DNA of 64,000 bases from Vanessa cardui (lineage: Eukaryota > Arthropoda > Insecta > Lepidoptera > Nymphalidae): the NCBI RefSeq assembly GCF_905220365.1, contig NC_061143.1, positions 3,348,001 through 3,412,000 of the forward strand, read 5' to 3'. This document shows, in pieces, positions 23,290 to 35,835 of the stretch. Under the pieces are notes generated by a model, which saw nothing but the letters and a program-made list of their open reading frames with translations, was not told the DNA's origin and searched no databases. Within the stretch, counting starts at the first letter, position 1. Each line of letters starts with the position of its first letter. A program made the position numbers and the translations under genes.

Positions 23290-23641
23290 TAAAGGTCTGT
23301 ACTGTTCATCACGTAATCGTATTATCATAGTTTTTGTTGATTCATCCTGACATTTCGGATTAGTAGTTACGAAGGTAACCGTGACTTGCTTTATTGCTTA
23401 CTACTGTATTAAATAATAGCCTCACATCGATAACATCGTATCAATTGACTGATAAAATAAGATCTCAAAACAAATAACCATAAATATATAAAACCGAATG
23501 GTGTGAACATTAGTCAAATGTATATTGTGTAGTTGTGTTTTGTTTTTAAATAAACAGAAGATTTTAGTTGAATCAATAGTGTGAGAATCATTAAAAATAA
23601 CATTGTGTAATTTAGTGTAAGTGTAAATATTAATGAAAAGT
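23290..23641 (+). promoter_or_regulatory. UGT-2 promoter and noncoding first exon
   Basis: Homologous to 7960-8318 and 40800-41132. TATA-like CATAAATATATAAA at about 23479-23492 precedes an initiator-like ATTAGTCAAAT near 23510. 'CGATAACATCGTATCAATT' is retained. A noncoding exon from about 23512 is expected because the UGT-2 ATG follows an acceptor; its donor is unclear (GTGTAAGTGT at about 23616 or AAAAG|TTATTT at 23640). Confidence 0.5.
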
Positions 23642-24054
23642 TATTTAACTAAATCTTAATAACGGTATGTTTACATATAGTAAAAAATATGATGTATATT
23701 TATTGATTATTTATGTAGGAACAGTGAGAGTGACATTCATACATTTGTAGCACCAGGTTTCCGTCTCCGCATAGTCGATTGAATCAAGATTGTCCAAGAA
23801 CACGATTCTCATCGATTTGATTCAAACCAGGGATGGATAGGGATACGGAATACGGATATATGATTAACATTTTACCGGTTTCAAATACTATTTCTGATTA
23901 TCTGATCGTTTCGGATACCTTCAGTTAGGAATATTAGATTATTTAGAAAATTAAAAAGATATACTTAAATTATACTAATTTAACATTATTACTTAGTGCT
24001 TCTTAGCATTAGGTTTAAAATAAAAAAAAATAGATTTTATATATAAAAATAGCT

Positions 24055-24175
24055 AGTGTAATTTCAGAAGTTCGGGATGGCCAAAATAATTTTATCATTT
24101 TACAATAATGCTCCAATCTCTTTATCTTTTGTTATATTGCTACGCTATCGTCCCATTGTTTTCTAATAATTCAAT
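24055..24175. repeat. Unclassified dispersed repeat
   Basis: Inverse of about 2440-2560. Contains CAGAAGTTCGGGATGGCC and a decayed ACAATAATGCTCCAATCTCT segment. No ends defined. Confidence 0.5.
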
Positions 24176-24199
24176 ATAGTCGTAGTGGTAATGCCACAC

Positions 24200-25435
24200 T
24201 CCATACCTCTCGGTTGCAGTCGAATGTTCCGGCACGCCCGGGAACGTACTCCTCTCTCCCTTAAAATCGGCGTAAAGGGGTAGCTATGCTAACGCGTTTC
24301 GCCCTGTAAGTGGAAGTTCCGGAGACCCGATCCCTCTCCTCCAAAACATGGCTGTGCAGAATTTGGTGACATTACCCCAGGAGGGTACCATTAGCGACTG
24401 CGGTGGAGAATCCCTCTTTCATTCCGTGCAGCAGTAGACTCCATCCGCAGAGTAAATTACGAGTATTTTGGGCGATTTCAATGCCCATCATACAGAGTGG
24501 CTTAGATCACGCACCACTGATTATGCGGAGATCTGTTCTCAACTTCGCTTTGGCATATGATTTAACACAGCTGGTCACCTCGCCAACTCGAATACCCGAC
24601 GTGGAGGATCATACACCTTCCCTGTTGGACCTTGTGCTGACTTCTCTACGCGTTGAACTTGACTCTGGATGACCGAAGAAAGTCACCACCATCAATCCCG
24701 CGATGATACGACGATGCTGGAGGTTAAATTTCGGCAAAGTGCAGTTCGGAAAGTTCTTTCCTTGAACATTCACAAGTCGAGTGGACCCGATGGCATACCT
24801 CCAATCATGCTACGGACATGTGCTCCAGAGTTGGTTCTGGTCTTAACGCGTCTTTTCCGGCAATCCTACGCATTAGGCGTCATCCCAAACTCTCGGAAGA
24901 CTGCTTTGGTGCATCCGATCCCTAAAAAAGGCAACCGCTCAGACCCGTTCAATTATAGGCCTATAGCCATCACCGCCTTGTTCTCCGAGATAATGGAGTC
25001 CATTATAAACTGCCAGCTGCGGTATCTAGGCTGATTAGCGACCGCCAGTACGGTTTCCGACGGGGTCGGTCGGCCGGTGATCTTCTAGCTTACCTTACTC
25101 ATAGGGGCAGAAGCAGTTGAGAGCATGGGTGAGGCATTAGCAGCCAGCTTGGAAGTAGCGAAGGCCTTCGATCGCGTGTAGCACAAAGCGATTCTTTCGA
25201 AGCTTCCCTCCTATGAGCTTCCCGGAAAATTATGTAATTGGATTTCCAGCTTTTTGGCATATCGGAGCATCAAGGTTTTTGTCGGCGGTACATGCTCTGA
25301 CTTAAAATTCGTCGATACTGGTGTTCCACGAGGCTGCGTTATATCACCCACTCTGTATCTTCTGCATATCAATGATTTGTTGCAAATCGGGAACATTCAC
25401 TGCTTTGCAGACGACGGTACCATTGACACAATATT
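24200..25435 (+). pseudogene. Jockey-type LINE, internally deleted
   Basis: About 24460-24540 encodes an endonuclease motif (ILGDFNAHHTEW), with a frameshift then LTQLVTSPTRIP and LLDLVLTS. An internal deletion joins the endonuclease straight to reverse transcriptase at about 24669: SSGPDGIPP, then NYRPIAIT, and in other frames ISDRQYGFRRGRS, GVPRGCVISPTL and CFADD (a box with both Asp). There are several frameshifts and stops. It sits in the UGT-2 5' intron; at 25432 the sequence returns to the block shared with UGT-1 and UGT-3. Confidence 0.85.
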
Positions 25436-26104
25436 GGCATAGCATTATGTTGTTATCATATATAATACATGTATGTCGTGCATGTTGTATCTCTGGTTTC
25501 AATGGCCTATTCGGCCTGAACAAATTTCATATTTTACTAAGAAATTTCTTGACTGGAATATCTTAAACTTGTTCTGTAAAAATACTTTAAAAGTTAATGA
25601 TGCGGTCCAGTGACTCAATTACGTAATTAACCAAGAGCTGTCCTTCTTTACCACGCTGCAAAGAACACTAACGACTTTTTGTACTTTATTTGTGTTTATA
25701 ATGAATCACACAATTTTAAAGAATATGGATCTTGCGCTCGGCGGTGAAAGTAAACATTTTGAGAAAACCGGCTTATATCTAATTTCAACAAAATTCACCC
25801 ACGTTTGAATCCGCCAACCAGCGTTCCCAGCCTTCTCAATGGGAGAAGAGGTTTTAGCCCAGCAATGGGAAAATTACAGGCTGTACAAGTGTACATATTG
25901 TGCATGTTGTGGTTAATCTACATTGGAGTTGCTTAAGCGATGAGCCCGCCTCTTGTGCATCTTTCGAACTACGTGATAAACTTTGTTTACTTGTGTACAA
26001 TAAAGAGTATTTTGATTTGATTTAAACTCCGAGATCTCTTCGAAAGGAAACAACGTCTCGCCCAGTAGTGGAACCATTACATTCTTTCTTTTTTTTTACA
26101 GAAA
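25436..26104 (+). other. UGT-2 pre-exon block with SINE remnant
   Basis: Homologous to 11290-11926 and 42380-43049. The decayed SINE body at about 25735-25890 (GCTCGGCGGTGAAAGTAAAC, AGCCCAGCAATGGG) is shared by all units. Ends in poly-T and ACAG|AAA before the start codon. Confidence 0.6.
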
Positions 26105-29100
26105 ATGTCGAAATGGGCGTTATTCTTGGTGTCAGTTCTATCTTCGCTATATTTATCGAATGCATACAAAATCCTAGTTGCATGTCCATTGCCAGGAAAG
26201 AGTCATTCGATTTTAGCGGAAGGGATGCTGAATCACTTATCTCGAGCTGGCCATGAGGTATGACGAAAGCCTTTTAATTTGCTTTACACGATATAATTCA
26301 TAATAAGGTTTTTTTTTATCATTACAAAATATAACATAGAGTCGCCTACTGCTTTCTGTTGATATGTTTACTTAAATCTTTAAAATGACGCAACGGATTT
26401 TGATAGGTTTTTTTTAAGTGATAGAGTGATTAGATAAGAAAGTTTTTGTATATAATAAAATAAATTTATAAATATATAATAAATTTTTTAATACGTGGAC
26501 AATATAGTAAAGAATCACTGATCATTTTAGAAGTTTCTAATATGATGTCGTAGTATTGCACCCGTGCGAAGCCGGGCCGGGTCAATAGTTCCTTTATAAT
26601 AAGTGAAATTTAATCTTTGTTTTTTGTCCCTTTATGCGTTCCTTTGGCAATCATCCGATTGTGGCAGGAACCATATGAATCAAACCTCAATATAGCCGTT
26701 GAATGTATATAACCGAAGCTAGGCTAGACGCTTATAAATGTGGCGACTTAAGATATTTTCATATTCACGATTTAATTATTATTTTTCATATTCATTTAAG
26801 GTGACATATATAACAGCCATCGTTCCGGACAAACCTATTAATGGAGTGACTGTTGTAGACATAAGTGAATATCTAAAATTGCCAAGTAAGTAATTCAAGA
26901 TCACAATGATGAAGATTAAGACTGCTTCCATTAATAACTTGATCTAAAGCTATCAATAATTAAGTAAGCGTTATTGCAAATATTTCCTAAGAAATCACTG
27001 ACTTGTAATAAAACACAACTGAAACAAACCTTAAAATAGAGCTGGGAGACAGAACAACACATGCATATCCAATATATGTCGAAAGTATTCAAGTTATTAA
27101 CAGAAACCTATCAAATACACACAATTTTCTATCAAAAACCGATTCAAGATACTGTAGCTGTAACTGCACTTACAGATAGTAACTCAAACTTTTTATTCGT
27201 TAAAGAAACTTGTACTAATAGCCCTCGATACTTTTCTTTTAGCTAATATGATGAATTTGAAATCAATAATGGATAAAACACATAAAACAGATATATTAAC
27301 TGTTTTACCTTCTCTGGTGAATATGAGTAGAAACGCAATAAATAATGTCCCCGTGCAAACATTTTTATCAGATAAAACCCAACAATTTGACGCCGTTATT
27401 GCGGACTGGATGTTTAATGAAATTTATGCTGGGTGAGAAATACATATTTGAAATAAATAAAAATTAGAGAAATAAATAAAAAAAATAGGAATATCAAAAT
27501 AAAAGTTTTAAGCAAAAAATACAGTTATAATAAGCTGCGTATTAAGTTACTCCAGTCATTTCCAAAAAAAAAACTTTCAATTTAGGTTATTTCTTCTTGA
27601 GAGTCTATAGGACCCTCAATATAGGATAGCTTCAGAGATCTCGTGATGACTCAGTAGTACCTATATTGATTGTTATGACAATTAATTGATGATATTGTAT
27701 TCCAGATTTTCAGGTGTATTTAACTGTCCATTAATTTGGCTTTCAACAGTTGAACCTCACTGGATGATGTTACAATTAGTAGATGAAACACCAAATCCGT
27801 CATATTCTGCTGACATCTCATCCGGCAACGTTCCACCGCTAACTTTTTCGCAACGTCTTAAGGAACTAGGTCTTCAAATTTTTGGAAAACTTATTAAAAC
27901 TTTGTAAGTAATATTGTAATACAATATAAAGTACTAGTTATTTTACTTTTCAAATTAAATTTTAATTCGTTCGCACAGCTACATTGATGGCATTGATCAG
28001 GAAATTTACGAAAAGCATTTCGTGCCGCATATTCGCAACAGGGGTTACCCCGTACCGCCTTTCGAAGAGTTGAGGTATAATGCTTCGTTAGTTTTGAGCA
28101 ACTCTCACGTCTCAATGGGTGTCGCAACACGATTACCACCAAACTATATTCCGATCGGAGGTTACCATATTGATCCTGTCGTCAAACCATTGCCGAAGGT
28201 ACTTTTTAAATAAAACTTATTTAATGTTATCTCTTTTGAAAAAATAACTACAATTACACGAGATACTGCTAATTTTCAAATTAGTTTTGATGATATATCG
28301 TAATTATTTGACTTCAGTTCATTTTATTAATAAGTTTTCAAAATTCTTACTAACATTACAAAGGCGACATTTTTTTTGTATGACTGTTTGTTAATCTTTC
28401 ACGAAAAAACTACAAAGTGGATTTTAATGAAACCTTACAACAATATTACTTATATCCATTTAACACATAGGCTATATTTAAAAACAGATTGTGTAAATGA
28501 TACCTGACCACATACCCCTAAAACACGAGAAAATCCCCTTGGAACACTAGTATATCATAACTATTATTTTGTCAATAGGATTTACAAAAAATCATAGATG
28601 ACGCAAAGCATGGGTTCATCTACTTTAGTATGGGATCTAATTTGAGAAGTAAACACTTACCCGCCGAAGTGAAGCAGGACTTACTAAACATGTTCGGTGA
28701 ACTAAAACAAACTGTTCTGTGGAAATTCGAAGAAGATTTGCCCAACCGACCAAGCAATGTTCATATTTTAAAATGGGCCCCACAACAAAGTATTTTAGGT
28801 AAAACAATTATATAAGATTTTAAATTAATATGGTTATTTTATATTATTAATTTCGGGATATTGACCGTGGTAAATATCCCGAAATTAATAACTTTAGTAA
28901 TAAAACAATTAGACATTAAAATAAATAAAATAACTGTTTTAGTTACATAAGAAATATGTATGTTTGCATTGTAGTTTTCTTCTCAGAATCTAAACTGCTA
29001 TATCAAGTTAATAAATAAATCATGTTCAGGGCTTTGTACTACCTCATCTACCACCCACTCATGCCGCCAAACTGCGGTTGTTCTGGTTCGTGTGAGACAG

Positions 29101-29868
29101 AAGGTACAAAGGATATAATAACATAGATTGATGGCGATAATGTGTGTGGGCGGTGGTGACCACTTCCTCCTGTGGACCATTGACCCGTCCTCTGTCCTTT
29201 TTTATAAAAAAAAAACTTGTTATTTATATTAAACCTGTGTGTGGGCTTTTCCAGCTCACGAAAAATGTATTCTATTCATCACGCACGGTGGTCTGCTCTC
29301 AACTACTGAGTCAATACATTTTGGAGTTCCTACTCTCGGCATACCAGTTTTCGGTGATCAGTTTATAAATGTTGCTAGAGGTGTGAAAAAAGGTTATGCT
29401 AAGAAAGTAGACTTATCATATACGATGGCCAAAGATTTAAAAGTAGCCATTCAAGAAATGATAAATGATCCAAGGTTAGTATGACAAAGTTGCGCAAAAA
29501 ATAATAATTTCTTATTTAAAGATACAAATAGCCGCAAGTGCTTGGTATTTGTATTCTTTAAATTTTATGCTAAATATAAAGTTTTTTTTTTCAGATACAT
29601 GACAAAAATTAAGGAGTTGTCCTTCATATATCATCACAGAACTGTTTCCCCTGGTCAAGAATTGGTCCATTGGGTGGAACACGTCGTAAAAACAGGAGGC
29701 GCGCGGCATTTACGCACTCATGCATTAACGACGCCCTGGTATCAAAAGTTTTACTTGGATCTTGCGATTGTTCTGCTGATAATAATAATCGCAATAAAAC
29801 ATTTGTTCAGATATGTGTGTAGTTCAAAAGGAAAGAAAGTATTAGCTAATTATAAGAAACAAAATTAG
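26105..29868 (+). CDS. UDP-glycosyltransferase (UGT-2), lepidopteran UGT33-like, complete
   Basis: Exons: 26105-26257, 26801-26885, 27243-27432, 27706-27903, 27979-28198, 28579-28798, 29255-29474, 29595-29868. Sizes and phases equal those of UGT-1 except the last exon, one codon shorter; 519 residues. Signal peptide with SLYLSNAY, His34 in GKSHS, FDAVIADW with the catalytic Asp, the FITHGGLLSTTE signature, a C-terminal membrane span and KKQN. Exons 5-8 and their introns are almost identical to UGT-1, while exons 1-4 differ more, including the aglycone-binding part, so substrate range may differ. The acceptor lies 4 bases before the ATG (ACAG|AAAATG). All splice sites are GT-AG and no lesion was seen. 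Product and cell location as expected for ER UGTs. Confidence 0.95.
26370..26585 (-). repeat. Family X repeat in UGT-2 intron 1
   Basis: Inverse of the family X layout: 'CGCAACGGATTTTGATAGG' at the left and 'TTGCACCCGTGCGAAGCCGG' at the right. Absent from intron 1 of UGT-1 and UGT-3, so inserted after the duplication. Confidence 0.65.
28801..28911. repeat. Hairpin mini-insertion in UGT-2 intron 6
   Basis: AAAACAATTA is duplicated at 28801-28810 and 28902-28911 around a 91-bp insert that UGT-1 and UGT-3 lack. The insert holds perfect 17-bp arms (TATTAATTTCGGGATAT at 28845-28861, inverse at 28874-28890) around a 12-bp loop. Confidence 0.65.
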
Positions 29869-29878
29869 CAGAGTGTTC

Positions 29879-29884
29879 AATAAA
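29879..29884 (+). terminator. UGT-2 polyadenylation signal (candidate)
   Basis: AATAAA lies 11 bases after the UGT-2 stop codon, unusually close. A second AATAAA near 29983 is the alternative. Confidence 0.45.
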
Positions 29885-30229
29885 ATTGTCGAAGTGGACG
29901 TCGCGCAACACTACCGTCCCGGCGCTGTAACATTGTACAAGCGTCTATTACTTTCAGAGCTTTTATTTAAATTTTACTTTGAATAAATTTAAAAAACAGC
30001 CAAAAATTTGTCTGATAATGATTAAATCTTTAGTGCTATTGTGTTATATGTTACTAGTTTTAATGTAATTAAAATTAAGATAATAATAAGTTCGTCATTG
30101 CCAAGTTATGTTGATCAGAAAAATTTACATGTGTCAAAAAGATCAAGCTAACTTACAGGGTGTAATTTCCCTTTTGACTTTGGTTTAAATTACTTATTTA
30201 GAAAATAGCGCATCTACAGAGTTTAATTT
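29885..30229. other. UGT-2 3' flank, no gene recognised
   Basis: Unlike the UGT-1 and UGT-3 3' flanks, which resemble each other; nothing else supported. Confidence 0.35.
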
Positions 30230-31290
30230 ATACATTTTCAGCAGGCGTATGCACTTTATTATTTTGAAGACGTTTTCAAGATTCATCAAATTCATTTATC
30301 TCCATATTTATGAACGAATCCCACAGCTAGGCCGCAGATTCGTGAGCTTATAATTCAACCAAGTTCTATGTCAATCTTGACCTGTTTACAATAATCTCAT
30401 GGAATATGATTTTTTTCTATTAAAAGATATCTGTTGTGTAAATTGGTCTGAACTCTGAGTGAGATTTGAACTGTCTTCACATTGTAATTATTCTTATGGA
30501 AGGAAAATATATTGATTTTTTTGTTTTGATTGATTGTTTGATTAATTAAGCTAAAGGAAAAACATTTATGATATGAGTCACACATACACAAACACAGCAG
30601 TAAATTCTAAAAGCACTAAGTATTAGAAAAAATGTAGAAATGGTTAATATTCCTTACGATAACAATAGCTTTAGGCGCAACCACTTACCATCAAGTATTC
30701 ATCTGCCAGTCTGAATAATAAATGATAAAAAAAAATCACTCCTAAGTTGCATGGAACTTTGCCGGAATATTAATATATAATAATAGTAAATATTTAAATG
30801 GGTTTTAACAAAATACGTATAACTTAACAAGTATGCCTTTATATAATAAAAAAAGAAGGCTTTGTGGAATAAGGAAACACTTTTGTTAATATAACTTTTG
30901 AAATTTCAAAATCAATGACTCTAAATATATTGGGTTATACAAGTTGTTACAAAAGTAGGACTTAAATTACTACAGATACTAAAATGTAGTTACAGTAGTT
31001 ATTCTATACCTAAGAAATTATGCCAGCTAGACTCTACTTGAGATAAAAGTTCATTTGAAAAATCAATGAACTTTTAATTTGAATAATTGAACTAATTTAA
31101 AATGATTAATTAGGCCCCACTTACGATTAAATGATTTTATATATTTAGTAAACTAAGTTTTTATAAAAATAAAAGATGACACAGCGAATTTCCAGCTATA
31201 TGTGACATAAAATTAAGAGGCTTGCCATCCTTGGAGTAGCACGAGCAAGAAGCTGCGGCCGTCCACAGTTAATATACTATTTTAATATTA
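30230..31290. repeat. Duplicated block A, unit 3 (first part)
   Basis: Matches 19030-20770 without the hAT element. The block is cut at 31290 by the LTR element and continues at 36203-36342 and then 38431-39190. Confidence 0.75.
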
Positions 31291-31294
31291 TATA

Positions 31295-31653
31295 TTTAGG
31301 AGATTCCTTTAACTATGCAACTGGCTGGAAAGAATGAAATAAAAAAAGAAACAAAAGCGCGCGAAACTGAATCAAGCTGTCATTATTCTATCATTTTGGG
31401 CGCGAACAGTAAGGTTAATAACATTGGCGCGACTTGTAATTTGTTATAAGTGTTATTTGTGTTTTATTTGGATTTGTAAACTCAACCGAGTAAGTTTCTT
31501 CAATATGTATGATTTGGTGATTTATTTATGTTAAGATATATTCGAAGTTAGAACTATTATGTTTGCTTGTAAACGATTAAAGTTGTTTATATCCTGATTA
31601 AAGTTATTTATGATCTTGTCTTTTTTTAATCTATTTCACTTCTGTATGCTAAA
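31295..31653 (+). repeat. Left LTR
   Basis: 359 bp, TTTAG...CTAAA. Contains GAAACAAAAGCGCGCGAAAC and GGGCGCGAACAGTAAGG. About 98.6% identical to the right LTR apart from a 4-bp indel. Confidence 0.9.
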
Positions 31654-33259
31654 TTCAGAAGTGGGATACATTTACACGCCCTTTAGGCTTCCTATTATTT
31701 ATTACTTCTGTAAAAATGACGCGGTAGTTCTGTAAAATAATTTATAAATAAATCACCAAATGCATTGTTGTCAGATTAAATATTGTAAACTATTAAGGCT
31801 GATAAACAGCGTAGTTCGAGAAACAAGTCGCGTCGATATGAGACCGGTGATAGGTTGTAGAATACTCTCAATTGAAAAGTAATTAAAAATAAATCTCATT
31901 CTTGATGAGAAGCGGCACCGTGTTTAATATTAATATTACACGAACTATGTAGGGTCACTTTAGACTTAGTGGCTTAAAAACTGTTTCACATAATCGTGTT
32001 AAATTATTTTCATATATTGAGACTTGCGAGATACATATGTGGTTAAAATTTCATAAACGCAAACGGTTATTTAGATAGTAGCGTCTAAATAGCGTTATTT
32101 TTAATATTGACTAACATATACCTATATCAAAACTATGATCTAGTTCCAGGTGATCTAGAAAGTTCAAATTAGTTATGCAGATAGGTAATCAAGCTAAATA
32201 CAAATGATAAGTTCTGAAAGTAGTAAAATTTATATTTTTTTAATTAATTGATTTTCCTGGGAACACTTACATATGTGCTTAGTGTTTGTAATAAGTGTAT
32301 AAAAATAATAATGTAATAATAAGCATTCAAAACTTATGACAGCTGGTCTTTATGTGGATTTCAAAGTCTTCATGTGAATGCATATCTTTTTATTCAAATA
32401 TTTTTGATTTAGAACTTATAGTTGAGAGTATAGTCGACAATCGTGTTTATCACGTTATTAACAGGGACTTAGTATTAATTATTGCTTCAATATTTTGCGC
32501 ACATCAAAAGTGTAAGATCATTATTGTCATAATTAAATAATAGACATTTCGGTATACGGCATGCGGTGCGACGCCGAAGCATTGAGGTGGGCGATATGGT
32601 GAATCGTTTTAGAATGGCTGTAGTAACAAGTCAAGACAGTTGTACTTTACCTAATTGACTCCTCAAATAAACCGCTAAAAATTAAAATGATTGTCTTGCA
32701 GAAATCATATCTTATTTTAGACTGCTGTACGATGTTAAAGTATGTTTATTTCCCGCGCAAAATATATGTAACTAGTTTAATACTACAATGCTTGTCAGCA
32801 TTGCAGTATTAGTATGGAACACAAAAAAACAAAAAAGCAATTATATTCCGTAAACTTAGGTAAATTCAGTTGTGTCACGAGAAAAACCATTTGGTTTTGG
32901 TATTAAGTTTGTTATAAATATGTACTTACTAATAGTTTATGTACAAAAAGTAAAAATATTTCATTTTGATGAGATGAGACGTTATCCGCAAGATCCCGTT
33001 TGGATGTAAGGTACCATTTTCAAAATTGTACTTCTTCATGAAACCCTAAGCCTCGAAGTCAGAATGTTTCATAACATAATACCTTCGAAATCGTTTAAAT
33101 GTTATTAGGTAGTACCTTTCAAAAGTTGCCACTGAAATTACTAATAGGCTGATATCTATTGATCCTTTAGGTTATAGTTATTCCTTGAATTTGTGTCTAC
33201 ATGAGAGTACCGTGCCTAATGTTCTGCTGACAGGCATTGCATCTGATCGGTTACAATTT

Positions 33260-35240
33260 TATTTTTATTAACCAACTAGGGGTGTCCTTTTGGCGAATTT
33301 GTTAAATCTAAAATTTAACCAAAAAAAAGGAAAGCATTTTGTTTTGAACCTGACAAACATGATATTGATGTTTGGTGCGAAGAAGTTGAAAGATTCAATA
33401 TTTCTAATAACTGGCTCTGAATGTTTGTCTGGCGTGTTGAGCTGTCTCAAGGGTGCCGCACATTCATGGCTTAATGAGTGGTTAACCACAGATCGCTATT
33501 GGTCTTTTTTTTTGTCATGAATTCAAGTCATTGTTTCGGTGAATGTTTGAGTAAGTGAATATTTTATATGATGCGATGTTTTATAGTATGCCCGAAGGAC
33601 ACTTAAAATAGTTAAAGGCTTAAGTGACGAACTCGTGATACGAAGCATAAACGTGCAGGCTAGGGCAGCCGCGTCTTATGCAAACCTTGCTTACTTTGAT
33701 CTATGTTAAGCCTATTCGCAGGTTACAAGACAATCGATGTCAACTACAATAAGGCACGTACGCTTTAAACCTGGCACATTTTTTTTATAATGCCCATATA
33801 AAAGGGTTGCTAATCAAATTTCTAAGCGAAACACACATGGCGGTAGGGTAAGTTGTAATATTTGAAAAAGGCAAGGCATACTGAAACCTCTTGCTTCGCT
33901 AAAGACGGGTCCACCAGTCGTAATACTGGTAACATTATTTGCACTGACCCGTCGCTGAGGTTGTCTGGTGCCCCCTGAGATACTGATTTAACTACTGCGG
34001 CTGTCCAAGAAATTCCTATTGATGTTCTCATCGACAGTGGTGTTTTAAATATCTCAGTAGTGTCGTCTGATGATCTGATATACTTGTCATGCGAGAGTAA
34101 ACCAAAACGTTGAACTTTAAAAGGTATAAATAATTCAATGATAAAAGCAAGCTCTTTTGTGACACTAACTGTTGAACTCTATGAGATTTCCTTCGAGGCC
34201 GGCTTTGTAATAGAAAATTTTAATAACTTCAGATATTCTCAACCGTTAAGGTGTTACATACGGACGTACAAAAGACAAGCAATATCTAATCTGGTCATCA
34301 GAAAAATTATTTAATGTAGTATTGCGTCAAACAGTAGAATACGTTTATACGCCTCTTCTGGTCATTGAGCGAAATCTCTTGAGGGTTGGACATTTCGCTG
34401 AATTATATCGTATATTTCGGATTCAGCATCAACTACTGTCACCGCGGGTGAAATGCACATTAACATCACAGAAAACACTTCTTTTGCTTATCGATCATAC
34501 TGGCTATCACACTCAAATCAATTCAAAGTTCGTGACATAATAAATGATCTTAAAGATAAGGGTATAGGGGCCCCATCATCCTAGTAAATAAAAAGAATGA
34601 TAGAAGCATCAGGATGTGTGTCGATCATCGAGTGCTAGACCGACAGATGCTCAAGGAACGGTACCCTTTACCTCTGGCTACTGGTTTTGGATCCCTATCA
34701 ATAATGAGTCAGTTAATCACACTTTTTGTGACTCCCGAAGATTAATATGAGTACTTGCGAATCTCTTACGATTTTAGTAACTTGCCAATTGTGTATCAGT
34801 GTATTATTAGTAATACACTACGTGAGAATATTGATACTGGTAATGTCTTGATGTATATTAATAATGTTTTAAATATGAGCAATACCATAGAAGAGGTTAT
34901 ACAATGACTGAATGTATTTTTAACAACTCTAACGAGGGCAGGTTTTTCGATTAATCTTACTAAATGTTCTTTCATTACTTTAGAAGTTGAGTACTTAGGA
35001 CGTATCATTTGACAGGGTCAGGTCAGGCCGAGTCCTCAGAAAATCAAAGTCCTAGTTACTCCATTTTTCAGTAATATCAAACAAGTTAGACAGTTTCTGT
35101 GGACTAGGCAGGATATTATATGCGACGCTATATCTGAGCTATGACCACCATTATGCAGCTAAGACCTCCTGCATAATCTGCCCGACCCATAATGACGTCG
35201 TATTTCATAAGGGTACTGAACAAGAAAAAGTCATACAAAA
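33260..35240 (+). pseudogene. Decayed gag-pol of the LTR element
   Basis: Segments in several frames occur in the usual order. A gag-like stretch at about 33290-33490 includes CLKGAAHSWLNEW. A protease-like IDVLIDSG lies at about 34018-34060. RT starts at about 34612 (MCVDHRVLDRQ, ERYPLPL). The polymerase box lies at about 34840-34880, where the expected YxDD reads YINN, so both Asp are lost. A VEYLGRII segment follows at about 34987. Stops and shifts occur throughout. No envelope-like region was noticed. It cannot encode working enzymes. Confidence 0.8.
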
Positions 35241-35339
35241 AAAACACTAATTCCAATTACAGACATACAGACTGACATGTTATTTAATTTGCTCTAAAGT
35301 GTTATTACAGAAGCTACCTTGTACCAAAAATGAGTTCCT

Positions 35340-35480
35340 GGAAGGCGCGTGGTCTTCATGGACGATTGGTCATGATGGACGAGTGGTCCTGGAAGACGTT
35401 TGGTCTTGGACGTGTGGTCCTGGAAGACGTTTGGTCTTGGACGTATGGTCCTGGAGGACGCTTGGTTATGCTGGACATGT
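35340..35480. repeat. Minisatellite inside the LTR element
   Basis: About three to four imperfect copies of a 30-33-bp unit built on GGTCCTGGAAGACGTTTGG and TCTTGGACGTGTGG. It keeps open frames on both strands purely because of its repeat composition. Confidence 0.7.
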
Positions 35481-35835
35481 GGTCCATTGAGACAGTTGGG
35501 ACGCCTTCTGTCTGCTGTTCTGTTCACAGGTTTTACAACGCCTGGACTCCGACTTCGGATGACTTCACCGCTATAGAAATATTTGAGGTGGTATTGGGGA
35601 AAATAAGCAATGAGAGCTCTCACTTGTAACTTTTATTGGCTATGCGAACCTTACCGTTTATATCAGTTGTAGCATATCCCTAGACAAGTGAATGTTTCAG
35701 ATGACGAATGTAAGTCAATCGCAGAGCCCTGGACCGCACTAACTTCTCTGACTCTTTTGACACTGCGACCGCTGACTTCGAGCCAGAGCGGCGCTACCAA
35801 CGCTACGAGGACGTCGCGAAGTCAGAAATGGCCGA

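Noticed and set aside
35294..35629. Overlapping open frames on both strands, Arg/Pro- or Gly/Trp-rich
   Set aside because: They fall on a minisatellite in a dead LTR element; openness on both strands reflects repeat composition.
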